Source: FEN-1297 sp021817845
GTDB lineage: Bacteria; Bacteroidota; Ignavibacteria; Ignavibacteriales; Ignavibacteriaceae
DNA length: 64,000 nucleotides
Assembly (NCBI GenBank): GCA_021817845.1
Contig: JAKAFW010000012.1
Coordinates: 25,620 to 89,619, forward strand
Direction of reading: 5' to 3'
This document shows positions 8,930 to 18,944 of this stretch, piece after piece; position 1 is the first letter of the stretch, and each line of letters begins with the position of its first letter. A program made the translations under genes and the position numbers. A model generated the notes under the pieces. That model saw nothing but the letters and a program-made list of their open reading frames with translations, ran no database searches and was not told the DNA's origin.

Positions 8930-10360
8930 TTATAATTTCTCTTTTTGTCCATCTGTATGGAGATTAAATCCCTTTTTCTCCATCTTGCCCCAGGCGCGGT
9001 TGCCCGCGATATAATCAATGGTAGCTTTAAACCGCCACCACGTTACAAGTTGACGATAGCCAAAGTTCTCAAACAATGCAGCACCAAACAAAACAAAAAG
9101 GTCTTTTAGTCGTGGGTATTTCTTAAATGATATTTCTTCTAAAATTACTGAAAGAATTGAAAGCACTATTCCATACAGAATTACAGCAGATAAAAATGCA
9201 AAAGCAAATGGAGTAGAAACAACATTAAAAATAAAAGAGAAGAAAAAAACAAAATAACCGGTTATTTCTATCAGAGGTCCTATCATTTCAAAAAAGACAT
9301 AATACGGAAAGCCAATTAAACCTAAAGCGCCGTACTTTGGATTGAATAATAATTTCATGTGAAGTCTTAGGCTATCGATCGTTCCTTTTTGCCAGCGGAT
9401 TCTTTGGCTGCGAAGAATTTTTAATCGCTCAGGCACTTCTGTCCAACAGACGGGGTCTGGGATAAATGTAATTTTTGTTTCCGGTTTATCTTTTCTAAAT
9501 ACGCTATGCATACGTAAAATTATTTCCATATCTTCTCCGATAGAGCCTTCTCTATAACCGCCGATATTTATTAGCGCATCTCTTGAGAAGCAGCTAAAAG
9601 CTCCAGAAATAATCATTACGCTGTTCAAAACATCAAAGCCATTTCTTCCAAATAAGAATGCTCTTAAATACTCAACCGTTTGGAAGCGCGCCAGCCAGGA
9701 ATTAGCAAGACCTATTTTTACCATATTGCCATGATTTATTTTGCATCCATTGGCAACTCTGATAGTGCCTCCGACTGCGATAATATTTTCATTTTCCATA
9801 AACGGGCGAACGATTTTTAATAAACAGTCTCTTTCCAATATTGAATCGGCATCAATAACAGTAATCAAGGGGTTTTTTGCGATGTTTATACCTGCATTTA
9901 TAGCATCTGCCTTTCCGCCGTTAATCTTATCCACAACAACCAGGAAAGGATATTCGTGTGACATATACACTGCTTTAATCTGTTTTGATTGCAACTTGTA
10001 AAAAGGGATAAATGACACCTGGCGAATTGAAAAATTGTTAAATATTTTTTCCAGCGTTTTATCAGTAGAACCATCATTAACAATTACTAGTTGAAAATCA
10101 GGATATTCCAATTGCAATAAAGACATAATGCTGTCAACGATAGTATTCTCTTCATTAAATGCGGGGACAATTACTGAAATTGATTTATAGTTTTGGAATT
10201 TAAAAATTTTTTTAAGATCAATATACACCATCTTTTGTTTGTATTGCAGAATTCTTTTAAATGATAAAATATTTAAAAGTAAATAGATAGTTCCAATAGA
10301 AATTGAGTAGGCTAAAAGAAAATAATTATAAGCGAGAACTATATAAAATATATAAATCAT
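8930..10360 (-). CDS. Processive family 2 glycosyltransferase (IcaA/PgaC-BcsA-like), membrane
   Basis: 476 residues. One N-terminal membrane helix, a cytosolic GT2 domain, then three to four C-terminal helices. Catalytic signatures are complete: 'VNDGSTD' (Asp96), DAD at 170-172, the acceptor-base 'GED' (Asp277) and QRIRW at 319-323. That Q(Q/R)xRW motif marks processive synthases such as cellulose and poly-GlcNAc synthases. No PilZ domain is present. Its ATG overlaps the stop of the HEAT-repeat gene (ATGA), so the two are translationally coupled. Likely product: an extracellular polysaccharide exported during synthesis. The sugar cannot be told from sequence. Confidence 0.9.
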   Translation of the reverse strand: MIYIFYIVLAYNYFLLAYSISIGTIYLLLNILSFKRILQYKQKMVYIDLKKIFKFQNYKSISVIVPAFNEENTIVDSIMSLLQLEYPDFQLVIVNDGSTDKTLEKIFNNFSIRQVSFIPFYKLQSKQIKAVYMSHEYPFLVVVDKINGGKADAINAGINIAKNPLITVIDADSILERDCLLKIVRPFMENENIIAVGGTIRVANGCKINHGNMVKIGLANSWLARFQTVEYLRAFLFGRNGFDVLNSVMIISGAFSCFSRDALINIGGYREGSIGEDMEIILRMHSVFRKDKPETKITFIPDPVCWTEVPERLKILRSQRIRWQKGTIDSLRLHMKLLFNPKYGALGLIGFPYYVFFEMIGPLIEITGYFVFFFSFIFNVVSTPFAFAFLSAVILYGIVLSILSVILEEISFKKYPRLKDLFVLFGAALFENFGYRQLVTWWRFKATIDYIAGNRAWGKMEKKGFNLHTDGQKEKL

Positions 10361-11427
10361 TTTCCGTCTCTTACTCTCTTTTCGCTTAGGAGCATTCTTG
10401 AAATAGCCGCAGAATTTCCTTTGTTGATACTATAGGCTAATTCAGATAGTTTTTTTTCTCCATCCTCATAGTGATTGAGAATTGCCAAAGCTGCCTGGTA
10501 TTGAACATCATAATCGTTTTCAAATAATTTTGAAAATATTTTATCTTCAAAAGACTTATTATCCAACTGTGAAATAGTTTTTATTGCCTGACTTCTAATT
10601 TCGGGAAGTTTATGTTCAAGCAGTTTACTTACGGCAAAGGCAGCTTTCTCAAATTTAATCTCTTCAATAAATTTTAGACTTTCAATTTTAACATCTTTTA
10701 TATGTGAATAAACAAGCATTCGTAAAACAGTTTGGCCGGCATCTTGGTATTTATAGTACCTTAAAACGCGCAAGAATGTTGTGGCTAATGAAGGTGAGGT
10801 TTCCACGGTCAATAATTTCATAATCTTATCGCAAATAATATCATCAAACTCAGTAAGGATTAAAAGTAAGTAATCGTTTCCGAAATTGTTATACTTAATA
10901 AACTCATGCAAAATCAAATCTAGGCTGTCGTAAGCATTTATTTGAGCAAGCGCGACAGAGGAGCTAAAAAATATTTGTTGATTGTGAATTCTAATAGTCT
11001 TTTGTAAAAGTGGTTTTGCTATTTCAATCTTGGTAGTTCCGGCAAAAAACGAGGCAAAAATTATATTATTTTTATTGCGGGATTTCAAATTTTTTATTAT
11101 ATAGTCCGAAACCTTTGTGTGGTTAATTAAAGAAGCAAGCCTTTCAAAATCTTTTCCATTCAATGTTAATAAAAATTCTCTAAGATAATTTAAGAGATAC
11201 TTATATTTTCTTTTCGGAATCTTACTAATCAATTCAGCCGGTGATTCATCGTTTTCTAAAAAAGAAAAAATTAGTGACTCCCAATCATTTAAAAATCTTG
11301 TTTGCTGTTTCGTCGTATAATTATTTAATATTCTTAATATAACAACAAAAACAATAAGCAGATAACTTAAACTTAGCAGGAGTAATATTGCAAAAACTAT
11401 TAAATGATAAATATTATCCGGGTACAA
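10357..11427 (-). CDS. Membrane-anchored HEAT-repeat protein in exopolysaccharide cluster
   Basis: 356 residues. An N-terminal hydrophobic helix (about 8-32) is followed by a basic linker and alpha-helical repeats; HEAT-like units such as 'KAAFAVSKLLEHKLPEIRSQ' and 'YDVQYQAALAILNHYEDG' are visible from about 215 onward. HEAT arrays are protein-binding scaffolds, so it may hold or regulate the adjacent synthase. It is translationally coupled to the glycosyltransferase (4-bp overlap) and 28 bp after the response regulator. The predicted start is TTG at 11427, preceded by GAAGAG; no better ATG lies near. Role inferred from context only. Confidence 0.8.
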   Translation of the reverse strand: MYPDNIYHLIVFAILLLLSLSYLLIVFVVILRILNNYTTKQQTRFLNDWESLIFSFLENDESPAELISKIPKRKYKYLLNYLREFLLTLNGKDFERLASLINHTKVSDYIIKNLKSRNKNNIIFASFFAGTTKIEIAKPLLQKTIRIHNQQIFFSSSVALAQINAYDSLDLILHEFIKYNNFGNDYLLLILTEFDDIICDKIMKLLTVETSPSLATTFLRVLRYYKYQDAGQTVLRMLVYSHIKDVKIESLKFIEEIKFEKAAFAVSKLLEHKLPEIRSQAIKTISQLDNKSFEDKIFSKLFENDYDVQYQAALAILNHYEDGEKKLSELAYSINKGNSAAISRMLLSEKRVRDGK

Positions 11428-11455
11428 GTTGGTTATTACTCTTCAATATAAACAA

Positions 11456-11833
11456 TTAAGTGTTTGAATATTTCTTTATCTTTGCCATCGTCTCTGAAAT
11501 AGAGAACGGTTTTAAGATGTAATCAACAGCTCCTAATTCCAGTGCTTTTTTAAGCATTTCCTCATTATTGTTGGTCGTAAAAATAATAACTGGGATACCG
11601 GAACATAAAGGATTCGATTTTAAATCTCTAAGAATAGTTAAACCATTTCTAACTGGTAGAAGTAAATCCAAAATGATTAATAAGGGTTTAATAGCAAGAA
11701 CCGTTTCGACAACATTTTCGCCCGTAGCAAGATGGACGACGGAATAATTCTCACTTTCAAGTTTGTGAACAATAATCCGTTTGGCAATTTCGTTATCTTC
11801 AGCTAATAAAATTTGAGGTGGCGTATTATTCAT
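11456..11833 (-). CDS. Single-domain response regulator (CheY-like)
   Basis: 125 residues, a receiver domain and nothing else. The acidic pair (Glu12, Asp13), phosphoacceptor Asp56 in 'LIILDLLLP', Thr86/87 and Lys108 in 'ILKPF' are all present, so it should be phosphorylatable. No DNA-binding output domain exists, so output must be by protein contact. It is the first gene of the minus-strand unit with the HEAT-repeat protein and the polysaccharide synthase, suggesting post-translational control of polymer production. No kinase is adjacent. Confidence 0.92.
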   Translation of the reverse strand: MNNTPPQILLAEDNEIAKRIIVHKLESENYSVVHLATGENVVETVLAIKPLLIILDLLLPVRNGLTILRDLKSNPLCSGIPVIIFTTNNNEEMLKKALELGAVDYILKPFSISETMAKIKKYSNT

Positions 11834-12047
11834 TCAGGTCTTGATTTATCAGAAAAAAGATTGTTTAGTTTATTTCAAAAAAACTATATTATTGTAATAA
11901 CAGAAATGAAGAATGTTATTATGCAAAAATAGTTTTAATTTCGAAATATAAATTTCCGTAATTAAAAAAATGTATAAACTTACTTTCTTAATATACTAAT
12001 ATTTTATAATGTCAATTTAAATTTATTTAAAAGAAAAAAAGATATAA

Positions 12048-13265
12048 ATGAAATATTTATTTTTTATACTGATTGTTTTTTCTTTTATCAAGTTATATGC
12101 TCAGAATTCTTTAACAGTAGATGATTTGTTTAAGCAAGCTCACGAAGTTGCATTTCAGCAGAAAGATCGCACAAAGGCAAGAGAAATTTGCTATGAAATA
12201 TTAAAACGAAGCCCAAATTATACCGATGTGTCTGTTTTCCTTGCAAGATTATACACTTGGGACGATATGTATGATTCTGCCAGAGCAGTATTTGGCAGAA
12301 TCTTTGCTAGAGATTCTTCAAACTATGATGCAATAAATGCTGCGATTGATCTTGAATATTGGTCGAACAATCCGAAAAGGGCACTAATATATTGCAATCT
12401 TGGATTAGAAAAATATCCTAAATCAGAGGATTTCTTACTAAAAAAGTCTAAAGTCTTAGCGGATTTGAAACAATACGATGATGCTTTTAATACAATAGAA
12501 ACTCTGCTTAAAATTAATAATTCTAATCCGGAAGCAATAAGTTTTGCTGAAAGGTTAAAAGAAGACGTCAGAATAAATGCTATTACAGTGAATTATTCTT
12601 ATGAAAAATTTAATAAAATATTTTCTCCTTGGCAGCTTGGATACATTCAGTACTCAAGACAGACACCGATAGGAACGACAATACTACGTGCCAATTTTGG
12701 AAATCGCTTTGATACCCAGGGTACTCAATACGAAATTGATATGTACCCAAGATTTGCAAACGGTTTATACGCTTACCTCAATGCTGGCTATTCTAATTCG
12801 GATATTTTTCCTAAAACAAGATACGGCGCTTCTCTCTATTATAGTCTCCCTTTTAGCTTTGAAGTTGATGCCGGATTCAGGCTGCTAAAATATTCCTCCG
12901 ATGTTTGGATCTACACAGCTGCCCTTGGAAAATATTATAGTAATTATTGGTTTTCGTTCAGAACTTATATTACACCAAGCGTGCAATACGCATCTCATTC
13001 TTACTCTCTTGAAATTAGATATTATCTATCAGGCGCCGATGATTATTTGGCTGTTTCCGGCGGAACAGGAATTAGTCCGGATGCAAGTTCAATTGATAAT
13101 CAGAATAACTGGCTTAAATCGAATAAGGGAGGTATAGAGTATCAAACTAAAATTTCAAAAACTGTAATAATTAATATTTCTGGTGATTATTCAAGCGAAG
13201 AACGATCGCCGGGTAGTTTTATTTCAGAGTTCACCGCGGGTCTGAGTTTGAAATATTTATTCTAA
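12048..13265 (+). CDS. TPR plus YaiO-type outer-membrane beta-barrel protein
   Basis: 405 residues. Signal peptide (1-18, ending 'KLYAQ'), two to four TPR-like helical pairs (about 25-170), then a beta-barrel of amphipathic strands ('LGYIQYSRQTPIGTTILRAN' style) ending in an outer-membrane C-terminal signature 'GLSLKYLF'. This layout resembles YaiO and, in order, the poly-GlcNAc porin PgaA (periplasmic TPR then barrel). It is divergent from the response regulator/synthase unit across 214 bp and is likely the outer-membrane exit for the polymer. Family call is good; the exporter role is inferred from neighbours. Confidence 0.82.
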   Translation: MKYLFFILIVFSFIKLYAQNSLTVDDLFKQAHEVAFQQKDRTKAREICYEILKRSPNYTDVSVFLARLYTWDDMYDSARAVFGRIFARDSSNYDAINAAIDLEYWSNNPKRALIYCNLGLEKYPKSEDFLLKKSKVLADLKQYDDAFNTIETLLKINNSNPEAISFAERLKEDVRINAITVNYSYEKFNKIFSPWQLGYIQYSRQTPIGTTILRANFGNRFDTQGTQYEIDMYPRFANGLYAYLNAGYSNSDIFPKTRYGASLYYSLPFSFEVDAGFRLLKYSSDVWIYTAALGKYYSNYWFSFRTYITPSVQYASHSYSLEIRYYLSGADDYLAVSGGTGISPDASSIDNQNNWLKSNKGGIEYQTKISKTVIINISGDYSSEERSPGSFISEFTAGLSLKYLF

Positions 13266-13277
13266 TTTTGAACCAAA

Positions 13278-14438
13278 ATGAAAAAGTATATCATAACTGT
13301 TTCTCTTGTCGTCTTTTTTACTTTTCCCGTTTGGATGAGAGTCGGATGGTGGATAGAAGGAAAGAAAGAACTGAAGGTTGTTATTGTCGATAAGTCTTCT
13401 TTAACCGATCAAGGAATAGAACATCGGTCGTTTAATTGGGTTTTATATCACGATAGATATTGCAAAGCTGACCGCTCTCTTTATTCGATGTCAAATGATT
13501 ATTATGGTTTCTATCCGGGGAAAAACAAGCATTATGAAATTAAAGGATTAGAAAGTTTTTCTGATGAAAAACTGAAAGAGCTTGCCGACCATTCTGACAT
13601 GACCTATTTTACAGATACCTATGGTATTTACAAAAAGGATTGGTACGGAAATAATTATAATGGGGATATTTCTAAATTAATTTACGGCGGTATGTCTGAT
13701 CAAGATTTGAAGTTTCTTCTAATGATGAAGTCTCAGCATAAATTAATAATGACCGAGTATAATGACATTGCAACCCCCACTTCAAAAGAAATACGAAACA
13801 AATTTGAAGATTCATTTGGCGTAAGATGGACAGGCTGGGTTGGAAGATATTTCCAGAATCTGGATACGACTATTAATAAGGGAATCCCGATTTGGTTAGT
13901 AAGAGATTATAAATTGCAGCATAACAATAAGTGGCCTTTTAAGAAATCAGGTATTGCATTCGTAAATGACAACGGAAGGGTGGAGGTGCTTGATAAGAAT
14001 CGGGATTTAAAAGATGAAGTGCCGTACATTTTAACTAATGAAAGGAATCAAGAAAGATTTCAAGTGCCTGAGAAGATTAAATATTCATATTGGTTTGACG
14101 TTATGCTGACTTCGCATTCCAATGATGTTATATCGGTTTATCAGATAAAAACTAACACAAGGGGAGATTCAATTTTAAATTCAATGAATATTCCAAATCC
14201 ATTTCCCGCCGTGATTGAGCATTATGATAAGGATTATAAGTTTTATTATTTCTGCGGTGATTATTGTGATAATTCGGTGGATATGCTATTTACGGATTTT
14301 TTAGGCATTTCCAATTTTAGTTCATTGTTCTATTCGTCAAATGAAATTTCCGAAAGAGAAAGTTTTTTTTGGCTCTATTACAAACCATTAGTTTCCACAA
14401 TTCTTCATGAATATTATACTACAATAAATAAAAAATAA
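13278..14438 (+). CDS. Exported protein of unknown function in exopolysaccharide cluster
   Basis: 386 residues starting 12 bp after the barrel gene, so co-transcribed. A signal peptide or N-terminal anchor (1-27) precedes a soluble, tryptophan/tyrosine-rich domain. Motifs that look constrained: 'EHRSFNWVLYHDRY', 'DMTYFTDTYGIY', 'LIYGGMSDQDLKFL', 'TEYNDIATPTS' and 'GVRWTGWVGRYF'. The 'YGG...MTEYN' pattern vaguely recalls amidotransferase-like or ThuA-like folds but no catalytic triad can be assigned. By position it could modify or cut the polymer in the periplasm, like PgaB in the pga system. I do not recognise the family. Confidence 0.75.
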   Translation: MKKYIITVSLVVFFTFPVWMRVGWWIEGKKELKVVIVDKSSLTDQGIEHRSFNWVLYHDRYCKADRSLYSMSNDYYGFYPGKNKHYEIKGLESFSDEKLKELADHSDMTYFTDTYGIYKKDWYGNNYNGDISKLIYGGMSDQDLKFLLMMKSQHKLIMTEYNDIATPTSKEIRNKFEDSFGVRWTGWVGRYFQNLDTTINKGIPIWLVRDYKLQHNNKWPFKKSGIAFVNDNGRVEVLDKNRDLKDEVPYILTNERNQERFQVPEKIKYSYWFDVMLTSHSNDVISVYQIKTNTRGDSILNSMNIPNPFPAVIEHYDKDYKFYYFCGDYCDNSVDMLFTDFLGISNFSSLFYSSNEISERESFFWLYYKPLVSTILHEYYTTINKK

Positions 14439-14449
14439 ATTGAATCATA

Positions 14450-16459
14450 TTAGAAAATAAACTGAGGTGGAATTAATCTTTTTGTCTTCAGCATATAATC
14501 ATTCCTTTGCATAAAGTCATCAAACAAATTTCCTACCTTATCCAGCATAATTTGATTATTAGACGGAATTAGATTTAGGTTCTCGTCTATTCTATATAAG
14601 ATTTTATCCGATAGAAAATAATCGTGATACAAATAATCTAGGAGTTCATTTTTATTCCTCATTAAAGGATAGCTATGAACGTCTCTGAATTGTCTTACTG
14701 TATCTAAGCCGGAACCCATAAAAGTCGTTTCTGTTGGTATCTGGATTTTGTAATTTTTGTTTAAAAAAGCAAGAATAGACGGAGCAATATCGAACTGCGA
14801 AGAGACGGAAGAAAATATTGCAGTTCTTTTAAGCATAGGTGAGAAAATTATAAGCGGAACGTGAAATCTGTCAATTTGATTCAAAATAGGAATTTCCGGC
14901 ATTCTATGATCACCGGTTATTATAAAGATTGTGTTGTTATAATCAGCTCTTTTTTTATACTGATTAAAGAAGTATCTATAAGCATCGTCTGTATACACCA
15001 CGGTGGAAAGCATCTGCCGGTAACTTTTATCCTGTGCAATAATATCAGAGCTTAAATTAAGTTTGCTGATAATCTTATCCACTTCCCCCTTATAGTAATT
15101 TTGATTGGCGATTAAAAAAGGGCTGTGCATAGAAAGAGTCATTGAAATATCAATTCTATGTTTGCTGGTATCTTTGTTAATAACTTGGAAATATTTTTCG
15201 AACAATTCTTTATCTCCATAGCCCCAAGTAAATCCGTTTCCCGAAGAAGGCATTTGTGAATAACCGGGACCAAAATTCTTTAGATCAATTATTTGGGAGA
15301 CATTTTGTTTTTTGAAGAAAGTATCCATATAATCGAAATGGGAATCGCCGCCATAGAAAAATCTTGCTGTATATCCGATGCTTACCAGAAGTTTAATAAT
15401 AGAAAAATGAGGCGGCATATTATTTCCAAGTTCAAGAAACCCCTTTTGTGCAAAAGGCAGTGATCCAAAAATTGAAGATGGGAATGCAAATGTTCTTCCG
15501 CCGCAGCTTAAAAAATTGTCCCAATATAAGCTATGTTGTGCAAGTGAATCTAAAAATGGAGTAAAACTTCCCAAATATGCGCCTTCTCCGGAGTATCCTT
15601 TACCTAGACTTTCTGTAACAAGGAAAACGATGTTTGGTTTTTTTGTGCCGATATTAAAATAATTTCCTAAAACATCCGGAGAATTTTCTATATGCAAAAA
15701 GGGGTAATTGCTATCTACATATTTGAAGCCGGTGGTGTCCTTGTTGTCTGTATCATAATAATAATTTGATATTGGAATTTCAAAATCACCGACAAAAAAG
15801 AAGTTATAAGATTTAGCGACAAAAAATTGTAGCTTATCTACGGCTAAAGTATAATCAGAAGTGTTGGCAAATTCCCGGGATTTTGGTGCAAGGTTTTTTG
15901 CACCCAGTACTGAAATAACTACAAAAAAGTAAAACAAATAAATAACCGATTTAGGTAGTTTGATTTTGTCAAATCTGTTAAAGACTGCAAAAATTAAAGC
16001 AATAAAAACAATAAAAGCGATTGGATAAATTAAGTTAAAACCTCCGGCAGAGCCAACGGTATGAGTTATTTCCGCTAATGAATAGCCAAACAAATCAGAG
16101 CCCAAAGGCAAAGCGGCTTTGGAGAAGTAAAGAATAAGTAGCAGATAAATAAAGACAAATATGATTCCAAGTACTCTAAAAATTATGACAGCGGTTTTTT
16201 TGTTTATTAAAAAGAAAACCATAAAAATTATGCACAGCAACGCAGACATTTGAAGAAAGAAAATAAGATCGAATAAAAATCCAACTAATATTATTCGTAA
16301 TTGGATATCTTGAAAAAAAATATGGCGCCATATAAATAATATTTCGTATGCGCGCAGAAGAAAAAAAACAAACAACATACCCAACGCGGAAGGAACAAAT
16401 CTTTCAAATCCTTCTTGTAATTTACTTTTGGATAAAGCTATTACTTCTTCAAATTCCAT
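14450..16459 (-). CDS. LTA synthase-like sulfatase-fold phosphotransferase
   Basis: 669 residues. Five or so N-terminal membrane helices (about 20-185) carry a periplasmic alkaline phosphatase/sulfatase-superfamily domain. Metal and catalytic features: Glu283 in 'VTESLGKG', a probable nucleophile Thr323 in 'GGRTFAFPSS', and the late metal pair in 'IITGDHRMPE'. Family members transfer phosphoglycerol or phosphoethanolamine to polymers or lipids. It is convergent with the barrel/unknown-protein operon, 11 bp away. In a Gram-negative cell the substrate is more likely an exopolysaccharide or glycolipid than teichoic acid; that is inference. Confidence 0.85.
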   Translation of the reverse strand: MEFEEVIALSKSKLQEGFERFVPSALGMLFVFFLLRAYEILFIWRHIFFQDIQLRIILVGFLFDLIFFLQMSALLCIIFMVFFLINKKTAVIIFRVLGIIFVFIYLLLILYFSKAALPLGSDLFGYSLAEITHTVGSAGGFNLIYPIAFIVFIALIFAVFNRFDKIKLPKSVIYLFYFFVVISVLGAKNLAPKSREFANTSDYTLAVDKLQFFVAKSYNFFFVGDFEIPISNYYYDTDNKDTTGFKYVDSNYPFLHIENSPDVLGNYFNIGTKKPNIVFLVTESLGKGYSGEGAYLGSFTPFLDSLAQHSLYWDNFLSCGGRTFAFPSSIFGSLPFAQKGFLELGNNMPPHFSIIKLLVSIGYTARFFYGGDSHFDYMDTFFKKQNVSQIIDLKNFGPGYSQMPSSGNGFTWGYGDKELFEKYFQVINKDTSKHRIDISMTLSMHSPFLIANQNYYKGEVDKIISKLNLSSDIIAQDKSYRQMLSTVVYTDDAYRYFFNQYKKRADYNNTIFIITGDHRMPEIPILNQIDRFHVPLIIFSPMLKRTAIFSSVSSQFDIAPSILAFLNKNYKIQIPTETTFMGSGLDTVRQFRDVHSYPLMRNKNELLDYLYHDYFLSDKILYRIDENLNLIPSNNQIMLDKVGNLFDDFMQRNDYMLKTKRLIPPQFIF

Positions 16460-16721
16460 ATTCTAATTTTATTTGTGGTTAATATCTAACAGACGAGTAG
16501 CAAAATACGTATTAATGAAATTCAAAATCAAACAATTCCTTTTACCTGGAACTAGAAAGAATAATAAAAAAGAGTAAAAATTATTTAATTTGATTTTCTT
16601 AAATTAGAATAATGAATTTTCCTCGTTCCTCTATATCTTTGCCAAAGGAGAGTGCTGATTCATAAAATCTAAAGTTGTTAGAAAGATATAAGTACTTACA
16701 CAAAAATACGGAAAACCCTAA

Positions 16722-18908
16722 ATGGAAAAAGCTAAAAAAATATTAAAAGATGTTTTTGGCTATGATTCTTTCAGACATCTTCAGCAAGAAATAATCCAAA
16801 ACATTCTGAACAAAAGTGATTCACTTGTTATAATGCCTACTGGCGGAGGCAAATCTCTCTGCTACCAAATCCCCGCATTAATTTTTGATGGACTTACTAT
16901 AGTAATTTCTCCCCTAATTTCATTGATGAGAGATCAAGTAGAACAATTGCGTCAGCTTGGAGTAAATGCCGCTTTGCTAAACAGTTCTCTTTCTCAGGAT
17001 GTTTACAGAGTAAATTATGAAAGCGTAAAAACCGGCAAAGCAAAGCTTCTTTATTTAGCGCCGGAATCTCTAGCTAAGGAAGAAATTACAAGTTTACTAA
17101 AAAGCCTTCGTTTAGACTGCATTACTGTGGATGAAGCTCACTGTATTTCGGAATGGGGTCATGATTTTAGAAAAGATTATCGCCAGCTTGGAATATTAAG
17201 GAAAAATTTTCCATCCTCTGTCTGCATTGGACTTACAGCAACCGCAACGCCAAGAGTCCAGGACGATGTAATGAAAAATTTAAATATGATACAGCCGAAA
17301 AAATTTGTCGCTAGTTTTAACCGCGAGAATTTATTTTTGCAGGTTTTACCTAAGCGCGATGCATTTGAACAAACTGTGGATTTCTTGAAAGGACATAAAA
17401 ATCAATCTGGTATTATTTATTGCTTCTCACGCAAGCAGGTTGACAGTCTTCATAAAGATTTGTCATACCTCGGTTATTCAACAAAACCTTATCATGCAGG
17501 TCTTTCTGATGAGGAAAGAAATAAAAACCAAGATTTGTTTATTAAAGATGAAGTTGAAATCATTATAGCAACTATTGCATTCGGAATGGGAATAAATAAA
17601 TCTAATGTCCGATTTGTAATTCATTACGATCTTCCTAAAAATATTGAATCTTATTACCAGGAAATCGGCAGATCGGGACGAGATGGATTAAGAGCGGACT
17701 GCCTTCTTTTATTCAGTTATGCCGACATTTCGAAAATAAATTATTTCATCGATCAAAAAGAAGATGAACTTGAAATGCTTTCTGCAAAGGCTCATCTAAA
17801 TGCGATGGTCAAATATGCAGAATCGGATATTTGCAGGAGAAACACGCTCATAAATTATTTCGGTGAGTCTTACCAAATCGAATACTGCGGAATGTGCGAT
17901 AATTGCCTCGCTGAGGAAAAGGAAATGGTTGATATTACTATTCCGGCACAAAAACTTTTATCGACGGTTAAACGGACGGGCGAGATCTTCGGAGCAAATT
18001 ATATTATTGATGTATTACTAGGAGAAGAATCCGATAGAATTTTCAGCAACGGACATCAAAAATTACCCGTATATGCAATCGGAAATGAATATGATAAAAA
18101 ACAGTGGCATACTTTCATCAATCAATTTATTCGAAAAGAAATCCTTGTGCGGGAATTAGAATTTGGTAGCTTAAAGCTAACTAAAAAATCTTACGATGTT
18201 TTGTTGAAGAAGGAAAAAGTACTTGGATTTATTAAGGAGCCAAAAGCTATAACCAAGAAGCTGAAATTCTCGGTAAAAAGTGGCGACCAATCTTATGATA
18301 ATGAGTTATTTGAGTTACTGCGTAAAAAAAGGAAGGAAATTGCGGAAGAAAATGGTATTCCTCCCTATGTAATATTTACTGATAAGACCTTAACCCAAAT
18401 GGCTAAGCATTATCCTCAAGATGATTCTAGTTTGTTAGGAATTAGCGGTGTAGGAATAAATAAGCTTGAGAGCTATGGGAATGTTTTTTTATCGGTCATA
18501 AAACGGTATTGTTCTCAAAAAAATATTCAAATCTATTATCCCGGCAAAAAGACTACGTCTATTAGCAGGCAAAGATTAAAAAATAATTCTGATCTGCGCT
18601 ACAATCTTGTGGGTGAATCGTTCAATAAAGGCGCCTCAATTGAAGAATTAGCTCAAGAATATAAGGTTAAGTTACCTACAATTATTTCTTATCTAGAACG
18701 CTATGTCAATGAAGGGAAAAAGGTCAGGATTGAAGGTCTGACTCAAAGAATTTCTTTATCTAAAGAGAATTATGCAAAAGTTTTTGAAGCATTTAGAGTT
18801 GAAGGCACATCAATATTATCGAATATTCATGAAAAATTTAATAACGAAGTTTCTTATGAGGATTTGCACCTTCTCAGAATAATTTTTAGTGCTACCCGCG
18901 ACATTTGA
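16722..18908 (+). CDS. recQ: ATP-dependent DNA helicase RecQ
   Basis: 728 residues. SF2 helicase core with motif I 'TGGGKSLCYQ' (Lys44), DEAH at 137-140, 'TATATPRVQDD' and the motif VI 'QEIGRSGRDG'. The RecQ zinc-binding region follows with cysteines near 370, 388, 391 and 394 ('CGMCDNC'). A winged-helix RQC domain, an HRDC domain (about 515-595) and a C-terminal HTH segment ('GASIEELAQEYKVKLPTII') complete it; the extra HTH tail is common in Bacteroidota RecQ. RecQ unwinds 3' to 5' at stalled forks and in recombination. Its stop lies only 36 bp before the his leader peptide. Confidence 0.96.
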   Translation: MEKAKKILKDVFGYDSFRHLQQEIIQNILNKSDSLVIMPTGGGKSLCYQIPALIFDGLTIVISPLISLMRDQVEQLRQLGVNAALLNSSLSQDVYRVNYESVKTGKAKLLYLAPESLAKEEITSLLKSLRLDCITVDEAHCISEWGHDFRKDYRQLGILRKNFPSSVCIGLTATATPRVQDDVMKNLNMIQPKKFVASFNRENLFLQVLPKRDAFEQTVDFLKGHKNQSGIIYCFSRKQVDSLHKDLSYLGYSTKPYHAGLSDEERNKNQDLFIKDEVEIIIATIAFGMGINKSNVRFVIHYDLPKNIESYYQEIGRSGRDGLRADCLLLFSYADISKINYFIDQKEDELEMLSAKAHLNAMVKYAESDICRRNTLINYFGESYQIEYCGMCDNCLAEEKEMVDITIPAQKLLSTVKRTGEIFGANYIIDVLLGEESDRIFSNGHQKLPVYAIGNEYDKKQWHTFINQFIRKEILVRELEFGSLKLTKKSYDVLLKKEKVLGFIKEPKAITKKLKFSVKSGDQSYDNELFELLRKKRKEIAEENGIPPYVIFTDKTLTQMAKHYPQDDSSLLGISGVGINKLESYGNVFLSVIKRYCSQKNIQIYYPGKKTTSISRQRLKNNSDLRYNLVGESFNKGASIEELAQEYKVKLPTIISYLERYVNEGKKVRIEGLTQRISLSKENYAKVFEAFRVEGTSILSNIHEKFNNEVSYEDLHLLRIIFSATRDI

Positions 18909-18944
18909 TATAATTCAATTTTTATTTAAGTTTGCATCACTATT

